From Methylacidiphilales bacterium (GTDB taxonomy: Bacteria; Verrucomicrobiota; Verrucomicrobiia; Methylacidiphilales; UBA1321), in assembly GCA_021272315.1 (NCBI GenBank), contig JAJSLI010000071.1:1-33309 (forward strand): 33,309 nt of DNA, given 5' to 3'. The notes beneath the pieces are model-generated. The model searched no databases and was not told the origin of the DNA. It saw only the letters and a list, made by a program, of their open reading frames with translations. Position 1 is the stretch's first letter, and every line of letters begins with the position of its first letter. Positions 14,535 to 22,403 of this stretch are shown here, piece after piece. The translations under genes were made by a program, and so were the position numbers.

Positions 14535-15949
14535 TTTAAAGCTTCGTCCAAAAATCTGTCGAAACAGGTTTCGCCAACTTTCTCCGGTGTTCGGATTTCG
14601 TTAAATAAATGTTGACTCACTTTTTCGATGTCGGCCAATTCTTTCGTGAAAGAAATGCGGCGTGTAGTTTCGATTTTCTTTTTTTCGGGAAGCTCCGGTT
14701 TAAACTGTCTTTGACCGCCTTCACCACGTATTGTCGCTAGATTTAATTTTTGTGCGGTCTTCTTAAGTTCTTTGAGATCCAGGAATTTAAGTTTGTCGAA
14801 GCGACTTTTTAGTTCTGATTCAAAACCTTTCCAACGATTTGTATTTTTTGTAAAACACTTCAAGCCTTCCTGCATCCTTTGTCGGACTAACGTGTAAATA
14901 TCTTTACTGGTATCAATTCCGCGTTTGGTCGTAGTAACTGGCAAATTAGCAGTATATCGAGATTTAAATTCAACAATTCCTGCAATAGAACTGAATTGAT
15001 TGTGAAAATTTGGAACGCCGCCAAAACCCCAACCAGTTTTAATTGTCCTGTCATTGCTCAAAACAACACGGTCATTGCAAACCACAGTCCAACCGGCTTC
15101 ATTCGCTGCATAATTGGCTTTCGTGTCATCATCCTGTTCCTCTTGCGTGGGCAATCGCGAACGGTATCCGATAACCACGAATACTTCGACGTCGTTAAAT
15201 TTACTTTCGTAAACATAGGGTCGAATCAAGCGCCCCTTCTTTTTTGGATTTTCAGGACTTTCAAAGCAAATCTTTATTGCTCTTCGTTTTACTTCATCAC
15301 CATTAATTCTTACTCTGAATCCTTTTTCGATTAAATAGGAATACGATTCGGCCACGATTAAAGGAAAAGATGCTCTGAAAGACGATCCTTTACCAAAAGC
15401 AATCTTCGCTTCTTTTTCTAGTTCTGAAATTTCAATAATTGTTCCATGCCTAATTTTCTTTGCAGGCTGTTCGTGTTCTGCATCAAATACGCCCCATTTT
15501 TTATCGTCGGCAAACCAGCTTTTAGGAATGGTAACAAGAAAAGCATCGTCTTTGTGGCTGCTATGGACGTGGCACTCGCGTCCCATTTTGAAAATTGCCC
15601 GCTTCATCCCGATACCGACAACGCCGATTGTGCCATCTTTAGTTTCAGCCCCTTCTGGTTTCCCCATGCAGAATGCATATTCCTTTGCGATCTTCCACGG
15701 AATTCCACCGCAATTATCTTCGATCACAAACCGTTTCTCATCAAATTTGATTTCCGCCCAGAATCCTTCCAGTGAATCATCCTCCGTCTTTTCTCTTGAT
15801 CGTGTGCGGATCGCGCCATCCACGCAATTATCGAGCAAATCCAAAATGGCGTCGTGCAAATCGATGTCTCGGGTAAGCATCGAGACAAAAAAATCTTTTG
15901 CCGGAAGATTTGGAACGTTTTTAATTTCGTCTTTATGTTGCGTTGTCAT
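14531..15949 (-). CDS. GHKL ATPase (MORC/MutL/Hsp90-like) of the defence island
   Basis: 472 residues. The Bergerat ATP-binding fold is clear. The N-box is LDLLDNCVDGA (N41, with D37 where the usual catalytic Glu stands), box G1 is IEDNCGGI (D78), and box G2 is GVVGIGMKRA (109-118). An S5-like transducer region follows (about 230-370, with VTTTKRGID giving a plausible catalytic-loop lysine), then a basic helical tail. Family knowledge: GHKL ATPases dimerise on ATP binding and clamp DNA or remodel protein complexes; MORC-like members occur in restriction-modification loci. It is the first gene of a two-gene operon with the Methyltransf_35-like gene (4-base overlap) and divergent from vsr. The DNA is AT-rich relative to its neighbours. 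Its role in the island is inference. Confidence 0.85.
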   Translation of the reverse strand: MTTQHKDEIKNVPNLPAKDFFVSMLTRDIDLHDAILDLLDNCVDGAIRTRSREKTEDDSLEGFWAEIKFDEKRFVIEDNCGGIPWKIAKEYAFCMGKPEGAETKDGTIGVVGIGMKRAIFKMGRECHVHSSHKDDAFLVTIPKSWFADDKKWGVFDAEHEQPAKKIRHGTIIEISELEKEAKIAFGKGSSFRASFPLIVAESYSYLIEKGFRVRINGDEVKRRAIKICFESPENPKKKGRLIRPYVYESKFNDVEVFVVIGYRSRLPTQEEQDDDTKANYAANEAGWTVVCNDRVVLSNDRTIKTGWGFGGVPNFHNQFSSIAGIVEFKSRYTANLPVTTTKRGIDTSKDIYTLVRQRMQEGLKCFTKNTNRWKGFESELKSRFDKLKFLDLKELKKTAQKLNLATIRGEGGQRQFKPELPEKKKIETTRRISFTKELADIEKVSQHLFNEIRTPEKVGETCFDRFLDEALK

Positions 15950-16123
15950 ATTTTTGCTCGCTCTGTAAGGCGGTTCGTAATTTCTGAACTAACAACATCG
16001 CTCTAAATTTCATTCAATTCGAGCGCCGGAATAAGTGAACACTTCCTTAAAAATATGTCAACGGCTTTACGACTTAAGGCAAATTCATCTATCGTTTGAA
16101 CAGGACGTACTTTCAAGAAGCCA
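15950..16123. promoter_or_regulatory. Divergent promoter region between GHKL ATPase and Vsr genes
   Basis: 174 bases of AT-rich sequence must contain the start signals for both genes. No strong ribosome binding site or clear operator palindrome was recognised. Confidence 0.4.
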
Positions 16124-16549
16124 ATGACTGATATTTTTAATAAAAAGAAACGGTCGGAATTGATGTCGCGAATTCGCGGACGCGGAAATATGGCCACTGA
16201 AATCGCCTTCATCCGTTTGCTGCGAAAAAATAAAATCATCGGCTGGCGACGACACAAATTAAAATTTGGCAAACCAGATTTTATTTTCGAGAGGGTTCGC
16301 CTCGCGCTTTTTGTTGACGGCTGCTTCTGGCATGGCTGCCCGCGCTGCTACAGCGAACCCAAAAGCAATCGGGCATTCTGGCGAAGGAAAGTTACAGTCA
16401 ATCGAAAGCGGGATTTGACCGTCAATCGTACATTGCGAAAATCCGGCTGGCAGGTGCTACGGATTTGGCAGCATGAACTGACGAAAAAGAACGAAAAGCG
16501 CTTGCTTCGGAAAATAAAACAAAGATTGAGTGTGGGGAAAGGGGTTTGA
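16124..16549 (+). CDS. vsr: Vsr-type endonuclease (very short patch repair family)
   Basis: 141 residues, the normal Vsr length. Conserved features are the N-terminal RSELMSRIRGRG, GKPDF (D52, metal-binding Asp equivalent to E. coli D51), FVDGCFWHGCPRC (D65, H70, with C67/C72/C75 as zinc ligands), NRKRD and GWQVLRIWQHEL, where H117 can be the fourth zinc ligand. Vsr nicks DNA 5' of T in T:G mismatches made by deamination of 5-methylcytosine. In loci with a GHKL ATPase, Vsr-fold proteins are also proposed restriction nucleases. It is 2.6 kb from the methyltransferase gene and on the same strand, separated by two inserted minus-strand genes, rather than adjacent as in Dcm-Vsr loci. Confidence 0.93.
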   Translation: MTDIFNKKKRSELMSRIRGRGNMATEIAFIRLLRKNKIIGWRRHKLKFGKPDFIFERVRLALFVDGCFWHGCPRCYSEPKSNRAFWRRKVTVNRKRDLTVNRTLRKSGWQVLRIWQHELTKKNEKRLLRKIKQRLSVGKGV

Positions 16550-16598
16550 CATGAGTAGAGCGCTCCAAGCCCGACCCTTCCAGCCCTCTTGGCGAGGA

Positions 16599-18149
16599 TT
16601 ACTGAGGCGCTGGAGTCGGAACTGTCGCTGGGGTCGGAGTTGCGGCTGGGACCGGGGCTGCGGTTGGGGTCGGACTCGAGCCAAAGCCCGAGCCCGAGAT
16701 TGTGATCGCGTTCGGGGTCGGCGGATCGGTCGGGACCGGGGGCAGAGGTTGTCCGGCCGCGGCGGCTGCCAGCCATTCGTCCTTGCGATGCCAAAAGGGC
16801 ACCTGGCCGCAGGCGAGACTGTGGTCGTAGAAGGGAAAGATCATGAGTTCCTTGGCGGTCCCGGGAATCGCGTTATACGTGGCGAGGACGCTGGCGGGGC
16901 GCACGGTCTCGTCGATCAGGCCGACGCAGACCTGCGCCGGGCAATGGATCCGGGCCGCGAAGTAGGTGGTGTCAAAGTAACTCAGCGTCGCGCGCGCCTT
17001 CGACCCGTCCGGATCATCCGGCCTCGGGGGTAAATAGCTGGCGGGCCAACTCGGGGGCCGGGGCGGCGTGGCCAGGGTGGCGGCGGAATCGTCAGCTGCC
17101 GGAGCCGAGGTGCAAAGGGCGGTGACCTGGGGAAAGAGAGCGGCGGTGGCGAAGGACTGGAATCCCCCCTGCGAAACGCCGCTCACGATCAGCGTCTTCC
17201 CATCCCAATCGGCGCGCGAAGTCAGGTATTCGGCTGCGCGGACGCAACCGAGCACCATCCGCAGAAAGTAGTACGTGTCGCGGCTGTCGATCCCGAAGGA
17301 GATGTAATCCTTCAGGCCTCCTCCCTTCAGGGAAGTGTAGAAAGCGGGAGGTTGATCGATCGGTATATCGTGGGCCTCGATGTTCAGGACGAGATAGCCA
17401 TGCTTGGCGGCTCCCAGCACCATTCCTTTTTCCAGGGCGCTGACCCCCGCGGCTTGAAAAATGAGCAGCCCCGGAAATTTGTCTCCTTTCACGGGACGGG
17501 ACAACTGGCCTTGCACCTTGGTGTTCCAGATATTGTCGAGGGTCACCTTGTAGTAGGGAATCCCGTCGTTGTATTTGATATCGGCGAGCGAGCCCTGCTC
17601 CACCACCGGGTTTTGCGGAATGGAATCAAGGTACGCAAGCTGGGCCTTCCAGAACGCGTCGAAGTCCGCCGGAGCAGGCGCACCGGGCCCGATCTTGTCC
17701 GGGGCGAAAATGGCGCCGCCGGTAAAGGGGCGGGGGTGTTTTGTTGCCGTGGGAACAGAAATCACGGCCAGGAGCGCTCCCGGCTCCGCCCGCGTGGCGG
17801 TGATGGTCGCCGGCCCGGTGGAGAGATCAATCGTGCCCTGGGCGATCGTATCCCCGCCGTCCCTCTTGACCACGTACGGCACCGCCGCCAGGCCCGAGCG
17901 ATCACCCGTCTTGACATCGGCGGTCCACACCACCGGTTCGTTGAGGGCATAAACGCCGTTGGCGTGATCGGGCGTGACCGTAAGAATGATGGCATTCCAT
18001 GGGTCCGGTGGCTTGACGGCATTGGTAATGGAATTTGTATTGGTATCGGCGCGGCCATCGATCTGAAACGCGGCGCCAAGCACAATGACGGCGGCCAGGC
18101 ATCGGAAGGCTCGATGCAAAGGGAAAGCGTGGATGGAAATAGGTTTCAT
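16599..18149 (-). CDS. Secreted acetylxylan-esterase-like hydrolase, copy A
   Basis: 516 residues from ATG 18149. A signal peptide (hydrophobic stretch FRCLAAVIVLGAAF, then DGRAD) leads to an N-terminal Ig-like domain (about 50-135) and an alpha/beta-hydrolase of the AXE1/cephalosporin-C deacetylase type. The catalytic triad is visible: S326 (GVSQGG), D413 (GLIDET) and H443 (YDHS). It would remove acetyl groups from plant polysaccharides outside the cytoplasm. The C-terminal 45 residues are Pro/Thr/Ala-rich low complexity (PTPTAAPVPAATPTP), absent as such from copy B. It follows copy B after a duplicated leader; the two are tandem duplicates. A longer GTG start at 18221 is possible but adds non-family sequence. 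Confidence 0.88.
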   Translation of the reverse strand: MKPISIHAFPLHRAFRCLAAVIVLGAAFQIDGRADTNTNSITNAVKPPDPWNAIILTVTPDHANGVYALNEPVVWTADVKTGDRSGLAAVPYVVKRDGGDTIAQGTIDLSTGPATITATRAEPGALLAVISVPTATKHPRPFTGGAIFAPDKIGPGAPAPADFDAFWKAQLAYLDSIPQNPVVEQGSLADIKYNDGIPYYKVTLDNIWNTKVQGQLSRPVKGDKFPGLLIFQAAGVSALEKGMVLGAAKHGYLVLNIEAHDIPIDQPPAFYTSLKGGGLKDYISFGIDSRDTYYFLRMVLGCVRAAEYLTSRADWDGKTLIVSGVSQGGFQSFATAALFPQVTALCTSAPAADDSAATLATPPRPPSWPASYLPPRPDDPDGSKARATLSYFDTTYFAARIHCPAQVCVGLIDETVRPASVLATYNAIPGTAKELMIFPFYDHSLACGQVPFWHRKDEWLAAAAAGQPLPPVPTDPPTPNAITISGSGFGSSPTPTAAPVPAATPTPATVPTPAPQ

Positions 18150-18226
18150 GTGGGGATTTGAGGTGACGTCCAAAGGCTGGCTGTGAGCAGGTGAGACTCG
18201 GGTTGTAGAGGGGAAACTCACAAGTC

Positions 18227-18277
18227 TGGTTGGCCCCTCAAGTTAGTCCAGCCGAATGCGATGTTTTCCTGTAAAGG
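18227..18277 (-). promoter_or_regulatory. Duplicated leader of esterase copy A
   Basis: The block containing CTTTACAGGAAAACA and CATTCGGCTGGACTAACTTG is almost identical to 19853-19902 upstream of copy B, while the bases around it have diverged. Selective conservation suggests a promoter or operator; TTTACA is a possible -35 element. Confidence 0.5.
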
Positions 18278-18301
18278 CGTCTCTTTTATTTCAGGCGACG
18301 A

Positions 18302-19774
18302 TCAATGCGCGCCCGGCACCGCAGCCGGAATCGCGCCCGAGATGATGGTCTCGATCGGGGTCGGGGCCGGGATTGAGGCCGGTGGCAGCGGTTGCCCGGT
18401 TTTCGCGGCCGCCGTCCAATCATCGAGCCGATGCCAATAGGGTGGCTGCGAGCCGGCGAGAGCGTGGGTGTAGAAAGGAAGGAGCATGAGTTCCTTGGCG
18501 GTCCCGGGAATCGCGTTATAGATGGCGAGAACGCTGGCCGGACGCGCCGTCTCATCGATCAGGCCCGCGCAGACCAGCGCCGGGCAATGAATCCGGGCCG
18601 CGAAGTAAATCGTGTCGAAGTAACCCAGGGTCGCGCGCGCCTTCGACCCATCCGGATCGTCCGGCCTCGGGGGAAAATACATGGCGGGCCAACTCAGGGC
18701 CCGGGGCGGCTGGGCCACGGCGGCGTAGGCATCGCCTCCTGCCGGGTTATCAGCCACCACGGCGGTCACCTTGGGAAACAGAGCGGCGGTGGCGAAGGAC
18801 TGGAATCCCCCTTGCGAACCTCCCGCCACGATCAGCGTCTTCCCATCCCAATCCGGGCGCGAAGTCAGGTATTCAGCGGCGCGGACGCAACCCAGCACCA
18901 TCCGCAGAAAGTAGGACGTGTCGCGGCTGCCGATCCCGATGGACGTGTAATCCTTCAGGGCCCCAGCCTTCAGCGCATTGTAGAAGGCGGGAGTTTCGTC
19001 GATCGGAATATCGTGCGCCTCGATATTCAGGACGAGATAACCCTGCTTCGCGAATTTCACCGCCATTCCTTTTTCCAGGGGACCCACCCCCGCGGCCTGG
19101 AACCAGAGTAACGCCGGAAACTTGTCTCCCGATGTGGGACGGGACAACTGGCCGTGCACCTGGGTATGCCAGATATTGTCGAGGGTCACTTTGTAGTAAG
19201 GGACGCCGTCGTTAAACTTCACCTCGGCGACAGAGCCTTTTTCCTCCACCGGATTGGGCGGGATCGAGTCGAGGTACTGGAGCTGCGCCTTCCAGAACGC
19301 GTCGAAGTCCGCCGGAGCGGGCGCGCCGGGCCCGATCTTGTCCGGCGCAAAAAGGGCGCCGCCGGCGAAAGGATGGGGACTTTTTTTCGCCGTCGCCGTG
19401 GGCACGGAAATGACAGCCAGAAGCGCCCCCGGTTCCGCCCGGGTGGCGGTGATCGTCGCCGGCCCGGTGGAGAGATCGATCGTGCCCTGGGCGATCGCAT
19501 CCCCGCCATCCCTCTCGACCACGTAAGGCGCCGCCGCCAGACCCGCGCGATCACCCGTTGTCACATCGACCGCCCACACCGCCGGCTCGTTGAGCGCATA
19601 AATGCCGTTGGTATGATCGGGCGTCACCGTGAGAAGGATCGCATTCCAGGGGTCCGGAGGCTTGACCGTATCGGCGCGGCCGGCGATTGGAAATGCGGCC
19701 CCAAGAAAAACAACGGCGGCCAGGCATCGGAAAGCCCGATTCAAATTGAAGGAGTGGATGGAAATGAAGTTCAT
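18302..19774 (-). CDS. Secreted acetylxylan-esterase-like hydrolase, copy B
   Basis: 490 residues from ATG 19774. The same order as copy A is seen: signal peptide (FRCLAAVVFLGAAFPIAGRAD), N-terminal Ig-like domain and AXE1-type hydrolase with S320 (GGSQGG), D407 (GLIDET) and H437 (YTHA). Long stretches are identical to copy A in protein and DNA, marking a recent tandem duplication with a unit of about 1625 bases. Differences cluster around the nucleophile neighbours (GVS against GGS), the segment after it, and the short tail, so the substrates may be diverging. A TTG start at 19924 would add leader-derived sequence and is unlikely. Confidence 0.88.
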   Translation of the reverse strand: MNFISIHSFNLNRAFRCLAAVVFLGAAFPIAGRADTVKPPDPWNAILLTVTPDHTNGIYALNEPAVWAVDVTTGDRAGLAAAPYVVERDGGDAIAQGTIDLSTGPATITATRAEPGALLAVISVPTATAKKSPHPFAGGALFAPDKIGPGAPAPADFDAFWKAQLQYLDSIPPNPVEEKGSVAEVKFNDGVPYYKVTLDNIWHTQVHGQLSRPTSGDKFPALLWFQAAGVGPLEKGMAVKFAKQGYLVLNIEAHDIPIDETPAFYNALKAGALKDYTSIGIGSRDTSYFLRMVLGCVRAAEYLTSRPDWDGKTLIVAGGSQGGFQSFATAALFPKVTAVVADNPAGGDAYAAVAQPPRALSWPAMYFPPRPDDPDGSKARATLGYFDTIYFAARIHCPALVCAGLIDETARPASVLAIYNAIPGTAKELMLLPFYTHALAGSQPPYWHRLDDWTAAAKTGQPLPPASIPAPTPIETIISGAIPAAVPGAH

Positions 19775-19852
19775 GCGGGAATTCAAGGCGACGCCCAAAG
19801 GCTGGCTGTGATCAGGTGAGACTCGGGTGGTGGAAGGGAAAACGCCTGACTT

Positions 19853-19902
19853 TGGTTGGCCCCTCAAGTTAGTCCAGCCGAATGAGCTGTTTTCCTGTAA
19901 AG
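19853..19902 (-). promoter_or_regulatory. Leader of esterase copy B
   Basis: The counterpart of 18227-18277, with the shared core CATTCGGCTGGACTAACTTG and CTTTACAGGAAAACA. From here to 20081 no gene is supported; a short GC-rich hairpin CCGCCGC/GCGGCGG sits at 19944-19964. Confidence 0.5.
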
Positions 19903-20081
19903 GAGCCCTTTCCCGGCGGTGCAACCGCCCCTGACAATGGTAGCCGCCGCACGCCGGGCGGCGGTGCCTTCCCCGGCTCCGCTCTCCTGGCGTCCTGCGC
20001 TGCTATGCTGCTGTCTCCGTCTCTGCTGGTGGATTATGCCTCAGTTAACAGCAAATCAAGCCCTGCTTTATCGGTAAAAAT

Positions 20082-20309
20082 TTAGCCCCAAACAACCAAG
20101 CGCCACCGAATTAATCCCTGACTTTGTGTATGTTGATGATGATTCTGTGGTGGAAGTGGATGGGGCATGACAGAGGTCACTTCTTTACCGCATCCTTCGC
20201 AGCGATAGATGCCTGAATGTGGTGTTTCAGTCCCCGGTCCATGTAGTTTATCAAACACTTCGCTGTTGCTATGGCTTAAATATGAAGCGTCTTTGTAAAA
20301 GATGGCCAT
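20082..20309 (-). CDS. Small zinc-ribbon-like protein
   Basis: 75 residues, cytosolic. One Cys-x2-Cys knuckle (GIYRCEGCGKEV) is followed by HPLPPQNHHQH and the terminal RWRLVV. This resembles a family of small CxxC proteins in which PLPPQ-NHHQH and the closing RW(K/R)L(I/V)V are conserved. The function is unknown. The upstream DNA is AT-rich (TTAATTTTCTATTATAA), as for a promoter, but there is no clear Shine-Dalgarno. The gene stands alone between the esterases and the PIN gene. Confidence 0.65.
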   Translation of the reverse strand: MAIFYKDASYLSHSNSEVFDKLHGPGTETPHSGIYRCEGCGKEVTSVMPHPLPPQNHHQHTQSQGLIRWRLVVWG

Positions 20310-20443
20310 GTTTTTTTATAATAGAAAATTAATTTTAATGCAATATCCACACTTGCTAAAGTCAGTGCCCAATTGAAGGGGACAGAAATGGGCACAAGAA
20401 AAGGGGATAATCATGTCTACGGCGATGATATTGAATGCTAATT

Positions 20444-20962
20444 TCATTTACCGCTTCTTTTTTCCAGAATTTCAAATTCTATGAGGGTCTTCTGTTGCTT
20501 CAACCAGCCCTTTAGATAGTGCACTTTGGCCTTTTTACAAATATCGAGGCCGCATTCTCCCGCAAGCTCTTCCAACGAAATAAGTCTTTGGGCGAGGTTT
20601 AGCAGACTAACGGCGCGGATGGCGGCCTTGTCGGGGGAACACAAGAACCATGCCTCCTTTTGTTGGATGGCCTTGGCAATCAAATGCTCTTCTCCCGGGT
20701 CCAAAATCACCTGATTACTTAATTTCAAATTTAATTGGGCGATCTCGTTTGAGCTGACCGATTCCACGGTGATTTTCGAGCGAAGCTCGGTTACGTCCAC
20801 TGGCGTTTCGGCCCCGGCAAGGTTGCCGGTCGCGCATTCCTCCACGCATTTTTCCACCGTGCACAAGCCGAATCGAGACACGAGATCCTTCCAGCATTTA
20901 ACCCGGTGGGATTCGATGATGGCATTCGTGTCGACATAAACTCGGTCGCCTCGATTTGGCAT
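20444..20962 (-). CDS. PIN-domain-like protein, probable toxin-type RNase
   Basis: 172 residues. The N-terminal VYVDTNAIIE gives the first PIN aspartate (D11). Further acidic residues at expected spacing are E41 (EKCVEE), E91/E92 (DPGEEHLIAKA) and D111 (LCSPDKAAIRA), the metal-binding set of PIN ribonucleases. It lies 9 bases after the XRE-ImmA/IrrE gene on the same strand, with AAGGA overlapping the upstream stop region, so expression is coupled. PIN proteins usually cleave RNA as toxins of toxin-antitoxin pairs; here the antitoxin-like partner is a regulator-protease. RNase activity is inferred from motifs. Confidence 0.8.
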   Translation of the reverse strand: MPNRGDRVYVDTNAIIESHRVKCWKDLVSRFGLCTVEKCVEECATGNLAGAETPVDVTELRSKITVESVSSNEIAQLNLKLSNQVILDPGEEHLIAKAIQQKEAWFLCSPDKAAIRAVSLLNLAQRLISLEELAGECGLDICKKAKVHYLKGWLKQQKTLIEFEILEKRSGK

Positions 20963-20971
20963 TAAGTGTCC

Positions 20972-22084
20972 TTATAAGTCGTAGCACGGCTCCAAGTGAT
21001 AGGATTTGAATAGTTCTTTCAGGCCATCCAGTGACAAATTGAGCAGCCCTGCTGCCTTGCGGACAGTCAGCAACCCCTTGTCCAACGCGGTATGCAGTCG
21101 TTTGACAAAAATTGAGGAATAGGGTGCGGGAGTCTGTTGCGGATAGTGTAGAGTCTCAGGCTCAAATTCGAGATAGTGCTTCAAAAGACCGATATATTCC
21201 TGCACCCAATAAAGCCGGTTGCGCAGGGCCTTGGGCGAAACCAAAAAGAACTTGGCGGTGGCCGTCACCCATTTCTTGAACACCATGGTCGTGGAGTCGA
21301 AAAACTTTAATTTCTCTTCCAAAGGTGCCATGGGCATTAGGAGAGCGGCGGCAAATTGATCGGCCAACTGTTCCGTACGGCTGCGCTTCCTTTCGTCCTT
21401 TGAGGAGTCGGTCTCGTAATCAAACTTGTCCGGGGGCATGTTCCCCCACGTCAACAGGTGGAACAATTCATGAGCGAGGGTAAAGTTCCGGCGTCCCAAC
21501 GAATGAGTGCGATTGATGAAGATCGTGCTCATTTCAGGTAAATTGCAGGCCCCGCCTGAAACTTGGACGGGCGCATCAACGTAGAGAACCATGACTCCCA
21601 TTTCCGCTTCCACCTGTTCAGCTAGTCTTGCCGCCGGACTCTTTCCCAACTTCCAGACATTCACCAACCCTTCGGCTTTATCCCAAGTTTCCTCGTAGGA
21701 GGATTTGTTGTTTAAGGGGAGGTGATAACGGAGCGGCAGAATGGGCTCTTCAAGCATTTTGGCCAATTGGCGTTGAGAACCGATCAGGGCTTTGGCCTTT
21801 TCTTCAAATTCCGTCAAGGGGAGATCAGCAGGCTCTGTGCGCCAGGAGATAATTCCCTCATCCGGAATTAGAAACGGGTCCGTAAAATAATCCAAAGGCT
21901 TCCGCAACAGCTCGGCGAAGCGGACAAGTTCGTCCGCCGAAACCTTTCTTTTCCCGGATTCGATGTTCGACAATATCTGCCGGTCATTGAATCTCATTTC
22001 ACGAGCCAATTCTTCCTGGCTCAGGTTCACGGCTCTTCGGGCGAGCTGAATGCGATCACCGATCATGTAATTGAAATGTGTCAT
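20972..22084 (-). CDS. XRE helix-turn-helix / ImmA-IrrE metallopeptidase
   Basis: 370 residues from ATG 22084 (a TTG at 22102 would add six). The N-terminal XRE domain (IQLARRAVNLSQEELAREM...) covers about 8-65. A zinc peptidase domain carries HELFH (H205, E206, H209) and the downstream TEQLADQFAAALLMP that supplies the third ligand. The last 80 residues contain another helical segment (LTVRKAAGLLNLSLDGLKELF) resembling a second helix-turn-helix. Such proteins repress promoters and are removed, or cleave partners, on stress. It is co-transcribed with the PIN protein and plausibly autoregulated through the upstream palindrome at 22127-22149. Confidence 0.9.
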   Translation of the reverse strand: MTHFNYMIGDRIQLARRAVNLSQEELAREMRFNDRQILSNIESGKRKVSADELVRFAELLRKPLDYFTDPFLIPDEGIISWRTEPADLPLTEFEEKAKALIGSQRQLAKMLEEPILPLRYHLPLNNKSSYEETWDKAEGLVNVWKLGKSPAARLAEQVEAEMGVMVLYVDAPVQVSGGACNLPEMSTIFINRTHSLGRRNFTLAHELFHLLTWGNMPPDKFDYETDSSKDERKRSRTEQLADQFAAALLMPMAPLEEKLKFFDSTTMVFKKWVTATAKFFLVSPKALRNRLYWVQEYIGLLKHYLEFEPETLHYPQQTPAPYSSIFVKRLHTALDKGLLTVRKAAGLLNLSLDGLKELFKSYHLEPCYDL

Positions 22085-22126
22085 AACAAGGTCGCTAAAC
22101 AAGATATCTTACAAAAGTTAACTTGC

Positions 22127-22149
22127 AATGAAAAATTGCTTTTTTCATT
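22127..22149. promoter_or_regulatory. Inverted repeat upstream of the XRE-ImmA/PIN operon
   Basis: AATGAAAAA (22127-22135) and TTTTTCATT (22141-22149) form a perfect 9-bp inverted repeat with a 5-base loop, 43 bases before the ATG. It is a good candidate for the XRE operator. Confidence 0.5.
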
Positions 22150-22311
22150 ATGATGAATTTTCTAAAATTAGGCAATTACTTTGAAGTAGAACAACTTATG
22201 CAGAAAAGCGGGTTGGTCCTGATCAGCGCGCTTAAAGCCTAACCCATTTCCTGACTTCGGCGGCGGAGAGCCCGCTGGGAGCCGTGGGCAGGTCGAAAAA
22301 GCTTTCGCTCC

Positions 22312-22398
22312 ATGCGCAAAGCCGCGCAGGACGCCAAGACAGCGGGGGCCGGGCGGGGATACGTTGCGGGGATGAATGCCCTCTCTTTCACGGAGTAA
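22312..22398 (+). pseudogene. Possible C-terminal remnant upstream of the terminase genes
   Basis: A 28-codon frame (open upstream to 22255) ends at 22398, so its stop overlaps the ribosome binding region of the next gene. There is no ribosome binding site of its own. The rest of 22150-22403 shows no gene. It may be the tail of a deleted phage gene. Confidence 0.25.
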
Positions 22399-22403
22399 CC
22401 GCC

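Noticed and set aside
18150..18221. Longer GTG start for esterase copy A (and TTG 19924 for copy B)
   Set aside because: Both extensions translate the duplicated leader and would place the signal peptide internally.
20413..20481. 22-codon plus-strand frame with GGGGAT upstream near the PIN gene end
   Set aside because: Overlaps the PIN gene antisense, no family match, too short to support.
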